Source: Gordonia amarae NBRC 15530 (GTDB taxonomy: Bacteria > Actinomycetota > Actinomycetes > Mycobacteriales > Mycobacteriaceae). Taken from it: a stretch of DNA of 64,000 nt. The stretch lies in NCBI RefSeq assembly GCF_000241345.1, contig NZ_BAED01000024.1, positions 1 through 64,000 on the forward strand, given 5' to 3'. Both the position numbers and the translations under genes were made by a program. Of the stretch, positions 45,674-54,137 are shown in pieces. Position 1 is the stretch's first letter. Each line of letters opens with the position of its first letter. Under the pieces are notes generated by a model, which saw nothing but the letters and a program-made list of their open reading frames with translations, was not told where the DNA came from and did not search any database.

Positions 45674-46750
45674 ATGGCAGCACGAACCAGAGCACGATCG
45701 AAGAGAACACAAGACGGCGGGTGGCCGACGGGCGACGATCGCGCGCGAAGGCCCCGAGGACGGGTGTGGGCGCGGTGCGTGTCCGGTGTGACCTCCGTCC
45801 TGATGATCACCACCGCGGCCGTGTGGATCGGTACCGAATCGGCAAAGCAGCCCGCGGACGTCGGCGCCGACGATGTCACTGTCACCACCGCGGCCCTCAA
45901 TCCGGTCGAGTATCCGGGCGCCCGGACGTTGCTGTATGGGGTACCGGTCATCCCCCGTCCGGCGCAGCCCAATGCGTTCGCGGTGTTCAAGGACTTCCCC
46001 GAGACCTCCACCGACGGCTTCATGAGCGACTTCAAGGACCCCGCCATCCACGTCGGCCGCTACGGTGATCTCCGGGCCCGCCGGACCGTGGCGCTGGCCG
46101 GCGGATCGCACGCCGAAATGTGGATCACCGCGCTGAACATCCTCGGCAAGCGGCACGGTTTCAAGGTCACCACATATCTCAAGATGGGCTGCCCGCTGTC
46201 GACGGACCCGAAACCGACAGTGGTGGGCAAACCGTACCCGCAGTGCGCCGACTGGAATCGGCGGGTGTGGGCCAGAATCATCAAGGACAAGCCCAGTGCT
46301 GTCTTCACAACCACGACCCGGCCCCGCGACGGCGGTACCGGCGACTGGACGCCGCCGGACTACATCAACGTCTACGACAAGTTCCTGCGTGCAGGCATCC
46401 CGGTGGTGGGTGTGCGTGATTCACCGTGGCCCAAGTACCCGAACGGCCGAACCCTCGACACCCCGATCTGCCTGCAGAAGGGCGGCAACGCCCAAACGTG
46501 TGGTACCCCGCGGGCCCGGGTGCTGTCACCGACCGACCCGGCGGCGCCGATGGCCGTGTCCCGGCCCCGGCTGCACCAGATCGACCTCACACGAGGTATC
46601 TGCACGGCCACGTTCTGCCCGGCGATCGTCGGCAACATCATCGTCTACAAGGACTGGCACCACCTCAGCGCCAGCTACATCCGCAGCCTCACCGACGAAC
46701 TCGGGATCCGGATGGCCCTGGCATTGCGCTGGTGGCCGACACGCCCTTGA
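45674..46750 (+). CDS. Membrane-anchored SGNH-fold protein (OafA C-terminal-domain type)
   Basis: After a basic N-terminus the 358-residue protein has one membrane segment (VSGVTSVLMITTAAVWIG) and then an extracytoplasmic SGNH domain. TVALAGGSHAEMWITAL is the block I segment (GGSH in place of GDSH), and KDWHHLSASY is the terminal DxxH block. This domain usually follows an acyltransferase-3 membrane domain in OafA-like O-acetyltransferases, but here it stands alone. It may esterify or de-esterify cell-envelope glycans with a partner encoded elsewhere. ATG at 45674 fits with GAGGTCGG upstream. It lies 38 bases from the next gene. Confidence 0.75.
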   Translation: MAARTRARSKRTQDGGWPTGDDRARRPRGRVWARCVSGVTSVLMITTAAVWIGTESAKQPADVGADDVTVTTAALNPVEYPGARTLLYGVPVIPRPAQPNAFAVFKDFPETSTDGFMSDFKDPAIHVGRYGDLRARRTVALAGGSHAEMWITALNILGKRHGFKVTTYLKMGCPLSTDPKPTVVGKPYPQCADWNRRVWARIIKDKPSAVFTTTTRPRDGGTGDWTPPDYINVYDKFLRAGIPVVGVRDSPWPKYPNGRTLDTPICLQKGGNAQTCGTPRARVLSPTDPAAPMAVSRPRLHQIDLTRGICTATFCPAIVGNIIVYKDWHHLSASYIRSLTDELGIRMALALRWWPTRP

Positions 46751-46788
46751 CCGGGTCCGACGATTCGGCGGGATCAATACCCGCGACC

Positions 46789-48795
46789 ATGGCCGAGGAG
46801 ATCGGTAAGCGCAGCCGCGCCGGGTTCGTCGGGCGGGTCACCGAACTCGAGCGTTTTCGCGCAGTGCTCACCGATCGGTTATCGCGCATCATCTGGGTCT
46901 TCGGACCCGGTGGCATCGGTAAAACGGTGCTGCTCGATCTCTTCGAGGCGGAGGCGACGGCGTGCGGCCGGAGCACTTCGGCTATTGATCTCCGCTCTGC
47001 GGACCAGCCGCGGGTGACGCTCGGCGAGGTGGCGCTGCGCCACGGAGGCGCCGGTGAGCGGCCGGTGCTGCTGATCGATTCGATCGAGCGCGCCGAGACA
47101 CTGGAGCACTGGCTGGGTGAGGAGGTGCTCTCCACGCTCGCACCGGGGTCGATCGTGGTTGTGGCCGGTCGCCGACCACCGAGTGCGCGGTGGCGCACCG
47201 ACCCGATGCTGTCGGTGGCTCTTGATCTGATGCCTCTGCGCTCGTTGTCGCCGGACGAGGCCGGCGAATTCCTCGGCCGGCGCGCCGTGGATGTGTCACT
47301 GTGGCCGGAGGCGATCCGGCTGTCGGGCGGGCATCCGCTGGCGCTGGCACTCCTCGTCCAGTATCTGGCCGGCGCGGGCCGCGGCGAGCTTCCCGCGGGA
47401 TTGGCCGGGGTTCCAGATCTGTTGGGCACCCTGCTCAGCCGGATCATCGACGAGGTGCCCGGCGCCGGGTACCGCCGCGCGTTGGACATAATCGCGCTGG
47501 CTCGGGTCGCCAACCTCAGCTTGATCCGCAACGTCGTGGGCGACGCCGCAGAGGAGGTGTTCGGCTGGCTGGAGAACCAGCCGTTCGTCGATCGGATCGA
47601 CGATGGCGTGTGCGCGCACGACCTCGTGCGCGACGTTCTGGAGGCCGACCTGCGCCGGGATCCGGATCGATACGTGGCCACGAATCGGGCGATCCGCTCG
47701 TATCTGCTCGATCCCGAACGGCTGCGCCGCGCACCCGATCGCGGCATAAAGGACTTCATCTACCTGCACCGGACGAGTTCGTTGTTGAGCGACTACTGGG
47801 ATTGGGCGAGATTCGACTCCGCACACGCGTCACCGAAGGCCGCCGGTGACGAGCCTGCCCTCGCTGAGATCGTGCGGCGCCACGACAGTCCGCAAGCCGC
47901 AGACTGCCTGGCTTACTGGCTCAAGCGCCGGCCGGACTCGTTCGACGTAGTACGAGCGTCCACCGGAGAGATTCTCGGCGTGATCGGACTCTTGGTGTTC
48001 GACGGTCCTGATCCGGCCGATCTGGCAGCCGATCCCGTGATCGCGGCGGTCTGGGCACATGCGGCACGTGCTCGGCCCCGGCGCCGGGGTGATGTTGTCG
48101 GCATCACACGATTCTTCGACGATGCGGCCGCCGGGCAGGCGATGTCGCCGACGTTCAACGTGCTCTCGTGCCGCCACACCCGCCACTGGCTGCTCACCGA
48201 ACGCCTGACACTCGATTACATTGTGCTGCGCGACAAAGACGCCTGGGCGCCGATGATGAGCTACATCGATTTCCGTCCCGTAGGCGTGGACGTCGTGGTG
48301 GGCGGTGTCCGGCACCACCTGTTCGTGCATGACTGGCGCGAGGTTTCCCCCGCCGCGTGGCTCGATCGCATGGAACTCTTGGAAACCGGAAGTCCAGTGC
48401 CGCAAGACCATTCACCGGATCCCGAGTATGTGGCGCTCGATCGGGAGACGTTCGAGTCGGCGGCACGTGCGGCGTTGCGTGATCTGGCGCGTCCGGACAG
48501 GCTGGCGCAGAACCCGCTCACCCGGTCACGGGTGGTGCATGATCACTGCGGTACCGGCGACGGTGCGGCGCTCGCCCGAACCGTCCACGCCGCATTCGGC
48601 GGGCTGCCTGAGGACCCGCGCACCGAACGCGCCCGGCGAGCCGTGGCACGGACCTACCTGCATGGCGCGGTCAGCCAGGAGGCGGCGGCCGAGGTGCTCG
48701 GGATGGCGTTCTCGACGTACCGGCGTCACCTCGCCGTGGGCGTCGATCTCGTGATCGAGCAGCTCTGGAACTGGGACGTCTACGGACCGGACTGA
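46789..48795 (+). CDS. STAND-type NTPase regulator with C-terminal helix-turn-helix
   Basis: The 668-residue protein opens with GFVGRVTELERFRAVL and the P-loop GPGGIGKT (about residue 40). LLIDSIERAE (about 91) is Walker B, and VVVAGRRPPSARW and GGHPLALALLVQYL are the sensor and GxP segments of AP-ATPase/STAND proteins. The middle is helical with no clear repeat. The last roughly 60 residues (ARTYLHGAVSQEAAAEVLGMAFSTYRRHL) look like a sigma4/LuxR-type helix-turn-helix. Likely a signal-gated transcription activator. ATG at 46789 begins MAEEIGKRSRAGF; GTG at 46732 is an alternative overlapping the SGNH gene. Confidence 0.75.
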   Translation: MAEEIGKRSRAGFVGRVTELERFRAVLTDRLSRIIWVFGPGGIGKTVLLDLFEAEATACGRSTSAIDLRSADQPRVTLGEVALRHGGAGERPVLLIDSIERAETLEHWLGEEVLSTLAPGSIVVVAGRRPPSARWRTDPMLSVALDLMPLRSLSPDEAGEFLGRRAVDVSLWPEAIRLSGGHPLALALLVQYLAGAGRGELPAGLAGVPDLLGTLLSRIIDEVPGAGYRRALDIIALARVANLSLIRNVVGDAAEEVFGWLENQPFVDRIDDGVCAHDLVRDVLEADLRRDPDRYVATNRAIRSYLLDPERLRRAPDRGIKDFIYLHRTSSLLSDYWDWARFDSAHASPKAAGDEPALAEIVRRHDSPQAADCLAYWLKRRPDSFDVVRASTGEILGVIGLLVFDGPDPADLAADPVIAAVWAHAARARPRRRGDVVGITRFFDDAAAGQAMSPTFNVLSCRHTRHWLLTERLTLDYIVLRDKDAWAPMMSYIDFRPVGVDVVVGGVRHHLFVHDWREVSPAAWLDRMELLETGSPVPQDHSPDPEYVALDRETFESAARAALRDLARPDRLAQNPLTRSRVVHDHCGTGDGAALARTVHAAFGGLPEDPRTERARRAVARTYLHGAVSQEAAAEVLGMAFSTYRRHLAVGVDLVIEQLWNWDVYGPD

Positions 48796-48882
48796 TCCCG
48801 GCGGCACGGTGAGCAGAATCTGGTCTGGTGAGTGAGCACCCTTCCGGTCCATGGTGGGCGGACCGACCCGAGGAGGCTCATC

Positions 48883-50463
48883 ATGACAACCACCTTTCGC
48901 AGCGATCTGCCAGACGTGGAGATCGGCGGCACCAACCTGGTCGAGGTCGTACTCGACGCCTGTCGCGACCACCCCACGCGACCGGCCGTCATGGACGGCG
49001 CCACCGGGCAGCGGCTCACCTACGGACAACTGGCCCATCACATCGACCGGATCGGCGCCTGGTTCGCCGATCGTGGGTACGCCTGCGGCGATGTGGTGGC
49101 GATCTGGGCGCCCAACATCGCGCCGTGGCCGGCTGTGTCGATCGGCGCGATGGCCGCCGGCTGCACCGTGACCGGTATCAGCCCGCTCGCCACGGACCCC
49201 GAGGTCCGCTATCACCTCGTGGACTCGGGCACGCGTGTGCTGGTGTGCTGGGCCCCGTTCGCGGCCCGGGCGGCGGCACTCGCCGCGGAGACCGGCGTGG
49301 GCGATGTGATCATGATGGGTGAACCTGTCGGTGACACAGGCGGATACCCCAGGGGCACAACCGGACTCGATGACCTCATCACCCACTCGGGTGCGTCCGC
49401 CGATACCGGCGCCATCGTCGAGTCCGCGATCGCGATGGTGCCGTACTCGAGCGGCACCACCGGCCTGCCAAAAGGCGTGTGCCTCCGGCACGACGGTCTG
49501 GTCACCGCGCTGCGCCAGTTCACCGCGACCATGCGCCCCACCTGCGATGATGTGGTGCTTGCGCTCCCACCGTTCGGGCACATCATGGGTTCGGTCCTGA
49601 CAATGCTGCTGCCGCTGAGCGTCGGTGGCACCGTTGTCACCGTGGCCAGGTTCGTGCCTGACCGATTCTTCTCCTCGATCATCGAGCACGGGGTCACGAT
49701 GCTCGTGGTGCCACCGATGCTCGCGCCGCTACTCGCGCACGGCCCCGAACTCGGCGGTGTCCGGCTGATCGCATTCGGTGGTGCGCCGATGTCCGGGCGG
49801 ATGCAGTGTGCCGTCGCCCGGCGGCATCCGCACGTCGACGTCGTCGGCCAGGGCTGGGGGATGACCGAGCTCGCCGCGGGTGCCACCACGGACCGGGCCG
49901 GGCACCGCCCGCGGTACGGATCCGTCGGCCGGCTGCTCCCGAACACCGAGCTGCGCGTCATCGATCCCGAGACCGGTGGCGACCTCGGCGCCGGTGCGAC
50001 CGGCGAACTGCTCGTACGCGGTCCCCAGGCCATGGCCGGTTATCACGGCAACCACACAGCCACCGCCGCAACCGTCGACCGCGACGGGTGGGTGCACACC
50101 GGCGACCTCGGTCGCATCGACTCCGACGGCCAGGTCTGGGTTACCGACCGTATCAAGGACCTCATCAAGGTCAGGGGATTCCAGGTGTCTCCGGTGGAAC
50201 TGGAGACCATCCTGTGCTCCCACCCGTCGGTCATCGACGCCGCCGTGGTTCGCGGTGGGATCGCCGGCGAGGAACACCCCGTGGCGTTCGTCGTACCTGG
50301 AACGGATTTCGACGCCCGCGTGCTCGGCGACTGGTTCCGGGAGCAGGTCGCGCCGTACAAGCGGATCGACGACATCCGCTGCGTGGACGCCATCCCCCGG
50401 AACCCCGCAGGCAAGCTGCTACGCCGTGAACTGGTCCGCGCGGTCACTGCGGTGCGGATCTGA
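48883..50463 (+). CDS. AMP-dependent acyl/aryl-CoA ligase, 4-coumarate-CoA-ligase type
   Basis: The 526-residue protein has PYSSGTTGLPKGVCLRH (about 189), GWGMTELAAG, GWVHTGDLGRID, DRIKDLIKVRGFQVSP and the C-terminal catalytic lysine in NPAGKLLRREL, the complete set of the 4CL-like adenylating family. The substrate is an aromatic or medium/long-chain acid that cannot be fixed from sequence. AGGAGG six bases before the ATG at 48883 fixes the start. It lies 87 bases after the STAND regulator on the same strand, which might control it. Confidence 0.88.
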   Translation: MTTTFRSDLPDVEIGGTNLVEVVLDACRDHPTRPAVMDGATGQRLTYGQLAHHIDRIGAWFADRGYACGDVVAIWAPNIAPWPAVSIGAMAAGCTVTGISPLATDPEVRYHLVDSGTRVLVCWAPFAARAAALAAETGVGDVIMMGEPVGDTGGYPRGTTGLDDLITHSGASADTGAIVESAIAMVPYSSGTTGLPKGVCLRHDGLVTALRQFTATMRPTCDDVVLALPPFGHIMGSVLTMLLPLSVGGTVVTVARFVPDRFFSSIIEHGVTMLVVPPMLAPLLAHGPELGGVRLIAFGGAPMSGRMQCAVARRHPHVDVVGQGWGMTELAAGATTDRAGHRPRYGSVGRLLPNTELRVIDPETGGDLGAGATGELLVRGPQAMAGYHGNHTATAATVDRDGWVHTGDLGRIDSDGQVWVTDRIKDLIKVRGFQVSPVELETILCSHPSVIDAAVVRGGIAGEEHPVAFVVPGTDFDARVLGDWFREQVAPYKRIDDIRCVDAIPRNPAGKLLRRELVRAVTAVRI

Positions 50464-50483
50464 TTACCGGTGGGCGCAGAAAC

Positions 50484-50525
50484 AAACAATCCCTCACCTG
50501 CATGTTCGCAGGTGAGGGATTGTTT
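50484..50525. terminator. Bidirectional terminator between CoA ligase and tRNA-His
   Basis: AAACAATCCCTCACCTGC (50484-50501) pairs perfectly with 50508-50525 around the loop ATGTTC, with T- and A-rich edges on both sides. It terminates the ligase on the plus strand and tRNA-His on the minus strand. Confidence 0.88.
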
Positions 50526-50532
50526 TCCTCGG

Positions 50533-50606
50533 GGTGAGTGACGGGACTCGAACCCGCGACAGCCAGGATCACAACCTGGTGCTCTACCAACTGAACTACA
50601 CTCACC
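50533..50606 (-). tRNA. tRNA-His (anticodon GTG)
   Basis: Read on the minus strand, the acceptor is GTGAGTG/CACTCAC, and the anticodon arm CCAGG-TTGTGAT-CCTGG has anticodon GTG. The extra G at position -1 faces a C discriminator, the identity pair of tRNA-His. D- and T-arms are complete. Confidence 0.97.
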
Positions 50607-50708
50607 ATCGGCGTCGGAAACCAGGGCTTGTGCGCCGGGTTCCAGAGCCAGGAACATACTCTAGCGGGTGCCCCGGCAAAAAAGCCAATCGGTTACCTGG
50701 GTGGGTGT

Positions 50709-51305
50709 TTACGCAGGTCCGAGCGCTTTCACGATCTCGGCGAGCTGCTCGGCTTCGGGGCCGGGCTGCGGGACGAAGGCGGCGGCGCGGTAGTAGCGCA
50801 GCTCCTGGATCGACTCAAGGATGTCGGCCAGCGCCCGGTGCGCCAGCCCCTTCTCCGGTTGGCCGAAATAGATCCGCGGATACCAGCGCCGGCATAGCTC
50901 CTTGATGGAACTGACATCGACCATCCGGTAGTGCAGGTGCGCGTCGAGTTCGGGCATGTCGCGGGCGATGAAACCGCGGTCGGTGGCGATCGAATTGCCC
51001 GCCAGCGGGACCGCGCCGGTGGTGGTGTATTTGCGCAGATAGGCGAGTACCTGCTCCTGGGCCTCCTCGATCGTCACCGTCGACGTGCGCACCTCGTCGG
51101 TCAGGCCCGACGCGGCGTGCATCTTGGTCACGACATCCGGCATACCCGCCAGATCCTCGTCGGAGGCGTGGATGACGACGTCGACACCGTCGCCGAGAAT
51201 GTTGAGGTCGCCGTCGGTGACGAGGGCCGCGATCTCGATCAGTTTGTCCGATTCGAGGCGCAGCCCGGTCATCTCACAGTCGATCCATACGAGTTTGTCC
51301 TGCAC
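50709..51305 (-). CDS. orn: Oligoribonuclease
   Basis: This 3'-5' exoribonuclease degrades 2-5-nt RNA and pGpG to mononucleotides. The 198-residue DEDDh protein has WIDCEMTGL (first Asp/Glu), [31 protein letters not shown] (second Asp) and the terminal HRALADI (His and Asp). It matches Orn in length and is located next to tRNA-His as in many actinobacteria. Confidence 0.95.
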   Translation of the reverse strand: MQDKLVWIDCEMTGLRLESDKLIEIAALVTDGDLNILGDGVDVVIHASDEDLAGMPDVVTKMHAASGLTDEVRTSTVTIEEAQEQVLAYLRKYTTTGAVPLAGNSIATDRGFIARDMPELDAHLHYRMVDVSSIKELCRRWYPRIYFGQPEKGLAHRALADILESIQELRYYRAAAFVPQPGPEAEQLAEIVKALGPA

Positions 51306-51446
51306 ACGTCGACCTTAGCCGTGACCATCCGGGCGCGGCCAAACCCCGATCAACACGGGCAGCGCCCGCTCCGCGACGATCGCTGCGGTTCGGCTTACCA
51401 TCGTGAGGTCTGTGAACACCGCATCCGCCGATGAGAGGACCGACCG

Positions 51447-53132
51447 GTGACCGATCCCAACGAGGCCACACCCACCCCGGCAGGCGAATCGCCCGACGCC
51501 GCATCCGCCGCCCCGGCACCGGAGGCCCCGGCCCAGGAAGCTCCCGCCCAGGAGGCGCCCGCGGCGGAGTCGGCAGCCCCGACCACGAGCGGTCCGGCCC
51601 AGACGATCGCCGAAGGCTACGCGTTCAAGGGTGCGGCTCTGGAGCTGGGAACGGTGATGGTCGACGGCACGGTCGATCCGGCCGCCAAGGTGCGGATCCC
51701 GCTGGCGATGATGAACCGGCACGGCATCATCGCCGGTGCCACCGGTACCGGCAAGACCAAGACCCTGCAGGCGATCGCCGAACAGCTCAGTGCCAACGGT
51801 GTTCCCGTGGTGATGGCCGACATCAAGGGTGATCTGTCCGGCCTGTCGCAGCCCGGGGTATCCAACGACCGTATCGTGCAGCGCGCCCAGCAGACCGGTG
51901 ACGACTGGGCACCCCTGCAGAACCCGGTCGAGTTCGTCTCGCTCGGCGGTGACGGGATCGGCGTGCCCATCCGGGCCACCATCACCTCGTTCGGCCCGAT
52001 CCTGCTCAGCAAGGTGCTCGGCCTCAACGCCACCCAGGAATCGACGCTAGGGCTGATCTTCCACTGGGCCGACCAGAAGGGCCTGCCGCTGCTCGACCTC
52101 AAGGACCTGCGGTCGGTCATCGCCTACCTGACCAGTGACGAGGGCAAGCCCGAACTCAAGGCCATCGGCGGGGTGTCGACGCAGACCGCGGGCGTGATCC
52201 TGCGCTCCCTCACCAACCTCGAACACGACGGCGGCGACACGTTTTTCGGCGAGCCGGAGATCGAGCCCGCCGACCTGATCCGGCTCAGCGCCGACGGCCA
52301 CGGCGTCATCACCCTCTTCGAACTCGGCGATCAGGCCGCGCGCCCGGCACTGTTCTCCACCTTCCTGATGTGGATCCTGGCCGACCTGTTCGAGTTCCTG
52401 CCCGAGGTCGGCGACATCGACAAGCCCAAGCTGGTGTTCATCTTCGATGAGTCGCACCTGCTGTTCAGCGACGCGTCGAAGGCCTTCGTCGAGCAGGTGG
52501 TGCAGACGGTCAAGCTGATCCGCTCCAAGGGCGTCGGCGTGTTCTTCTGCTCGCAGCTGCCCACCGACATCCCGGACTCGGTGCGTTCGCAGCTCGGTGC
52601 GCGCATCCAGCACGCGCTGCGCGCGTTCACCCCCGACGACCAGAAGGCGCTCAAGACCACGGTCAAGACGTATCCGGTGTCGGACGTGTACAAGATCGAC
52701 GAGGCGCTCACCTCGCTCGGCACCGGCGAGGCGATCGTGACGGTGCTGTCGGAGAAGGGCGCACCGACTCCGGTGGCGTGGACGATGATCCGGGCGCCGC
52801 GCTCGTCGATGGACGCGGTGGGCGACGAGGGCATCAGGGCCGCCGCCACGGCGAGCCCGCTGTACGCCAAGTACGGGCAGGCCATCGACCGCGACTCGGC
52901 GTATGAGCGCCTCACGGCGAAGGCGGCACCGCCGCCGGAGCCCGCCCAGGCTCCGGCGCCCGCACCCGCCCCGGCGAAGAAGACCTCCCGCAAGGAGCCG
53001 GAGGAGAAGAGCGTGGTGACCGAGGTGCTCACCAGCAAGCCGATGCAGAGCTTCCTGCGCTCGGCCGCATCGGCCGCGGGCCGCGAATTCAGCCGCGCGA
53101 TCTTCGGGACCGGGCGCAAGCGTCGAAGGTAG
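51447..53132 (+). CDS. HerA-like/DUF853 P-loop ATPase
   Basis: The 561-residue protein has an N-terminal Pro/Ala/Glu tail with near repeats (EAPAQEAPAQEAPA, about 20-50), a Walker A GATGTGKTKTLQ (about 97), Walker B KLVFIFDESHLLF (about 332) and a FFCSQLPTDIPDSVRSQLGARIQHALR sensor block with arginine finger, as in the DUF853/YjgR group of HerA-type ATPases. A second Pro/Ala-rich linker and a basic C-terminus follow. HerA relatives pump or remodel DNA. No NurA-like nuclease gene is adjacent, so its target is unclear. Confidence 0.85.
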   Translation: MTDPNEATPTPAGESPDAASAAPAPEAPAQEAPAQEAPAAESAAPTTSGPAQTIAEGYAFKGAALELGTVMVDGTVDPAAKVRIPLAMMNRHGIIAGATGTGKTKTLQAIAEQLSANGVPVVMADIKGDLSGLSQPGVSNDRIVQRAQQTGDDWAPLQNPVEFVSLGGDGIGVPIRATITSFGPILLSKVLGLNATQESTLGLIFHWADQKGLPLLDLKDLRSVIAYLTSDEGKPELKAIGGVSTQTAGVILRSLTNLEHDGGDTFFGEPEIEPADLIRLSADGHGVITLFELGDQAARPALFSTFLMWILADLFEFLPEVGDIDKPKLVFIFDESHLLFSDASKAFVEQVVQTVKLIRSKGVGVFFCSQLPTDIPDSVRSQLGARIQHALRAFTPDDQKALKTTVKTYPVSDVYKIDEALTSLGTGEAIVTVLSEKGAPTPVAWTMIRAPRSSMDAVGDEGIRAAATASPLYAKYGQAIDRDSAYERLTAKAAPPPEPAQAPAPAPAPAKKTSRKEPEEKSVVTEVLTSKPMQSFLRSAASAAGREFSRAIFGTGRKRRR

Positions 53133-53160
53133 CCACACGCGCGGCGTTTACGATGTCCGA

Positions 53161-53964
53161 ATGGCCATCCCAGCACCGTCCTCGTCCGCCCGTGCCGTCG
53201 TCACCGGCGCCTCGTCCGGAATCGGCAGGGAACTGGCCCGCGCGCTGGCGGCGCGCGGGCATTCCCTGATTGTCGTCGCACGTCGCGGTGAACTGCTCGA
53301 AGAGCTTGCGGCGGAGCTACGTTCGGAGACCGTGGCTGTCGAGATCCGGGCCGTGGACCTGTCGGTCCCCGAGGCGGTGGAGGTGCTGGCCGCTGAGTTG
53401 GCCGGACGCGAGATCTCTATCCTGTGCAACAACGCGGGCATCGCCACGTTCGGGCCGGTCAGCGAACTCGACGCCGAGTACGAACGTGCGCAGGTGCGGC
53501 TGAATGTGACCGCGGTGCACGACCTGACGCTGGCGGTACTGCCGCAGATGGTGGAGCGGGGATCGGGCGGCATCCTGATGGTCGGGTCGGCCGCCGGGAA
53601 TATGCCGATTCCCAACAACGCCACCTACGCCGCCTCCAAGGCCTTCGTCAACACGTTCAGCGAGTCGCTGCGCGGTGAGGTGGCGGGGCAGGGCGTGCAC
53701 GTCACCCTGCTGGCCCCGGGGCCGGTGCGCACGCACACGCCTGCTCCCGAGGACCAGTCGATCGTCGACAAGCTGGTGCCGGACTTCCTGTGGCACAACT
53801 CGGCCGCGGTGGCGCAGATGAGCCTGGATGCGTTGGGCCGCAACAAGATGCGAGTGGTCCCCGGGATCCTGTCGAAGGGTATGTCGGTGGCCGGAGGATA
53901 CAGTCCGCGTGTCCTCACCGCACCCATCGTCGGCGGCTTCTACCGCAAGCTCGGCGACGCGTAG
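53161..53964 (+). CDS. Short-chain dehydrogenase/reductase
   Basis: The 267-residue Rossmann enzyme has TGASSGIGREL (cofactor site, 14-24), NNAGIATFG, MVGSAAGN (Ser) and YAASKAF (catalytic Tyr and Lys about 156-160). The basic residues after the second strand (ARRGE) suggest NADP(H). It falls in the DltE/ketoacyl-reductase-like group, substrate unknown. It lies 28 bases after the HerA-like gene and ends just before the dispersed repeat. Confidence 0.88.
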   Translation: MAIPAPSSSARAVVTGASSGIGRELARALAARGHSLIVVARRGELLEELAAELRSETVAVEIRAVDLSVPEAVEVLAAELAGREISILCNNAGIATFGPVSELDAEYERAQVRLNVTAVHDLTLAVLPQMVERGSGGILMVGSAAGNMPIPNNATYAASKAFVNTFSESLRGEVAGQGVHVTLLAPGPVRTHTPAPEDQSIVDKLVPDFLWHNSAAVAQMSLDALGRNKMRVVPGILSKGMSVAGGYSPRVLTAPIVGGFYRKLGDA

Positions 53965-53973
53965 CGACTCCAG

Positions 53974-54126
53974 ATGGTTGAGGTGTGAGGAGCGCAAGCG
54001 ACGAGCCTCGAAACCTGGTGACACGATAAAGTCATCTCACCGGGTTTCGAGGCTCGCAAGCTCGCACCTCAACCGGCGGGCGACCTCGCACCTCAACCGG
54101 CGGGCGACCTCGCACCTCAACAGCGA
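53974..54126. repeat. Dispersed nested inverted repeat, copy 4, with tandem-repeated right arm
   Basis: Outer arms are ATGGTTGAGGTGTGAGG and CTCGCACCTCAACCGGC. Inner arms are GAGCCTCGAAACCTGGTGA and TCACCGGGTTTCGAGGCTC. The right arm is then repeated as a 24-base unit starting CTCGCACCTCAACCGGC at 54061 and 54085, with a shorter third copy at 54109. It sits between the convergent SDR and fadH genes. Confidence 0.85.
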
Positions 54127-54137
54127 GGTGATGATTG

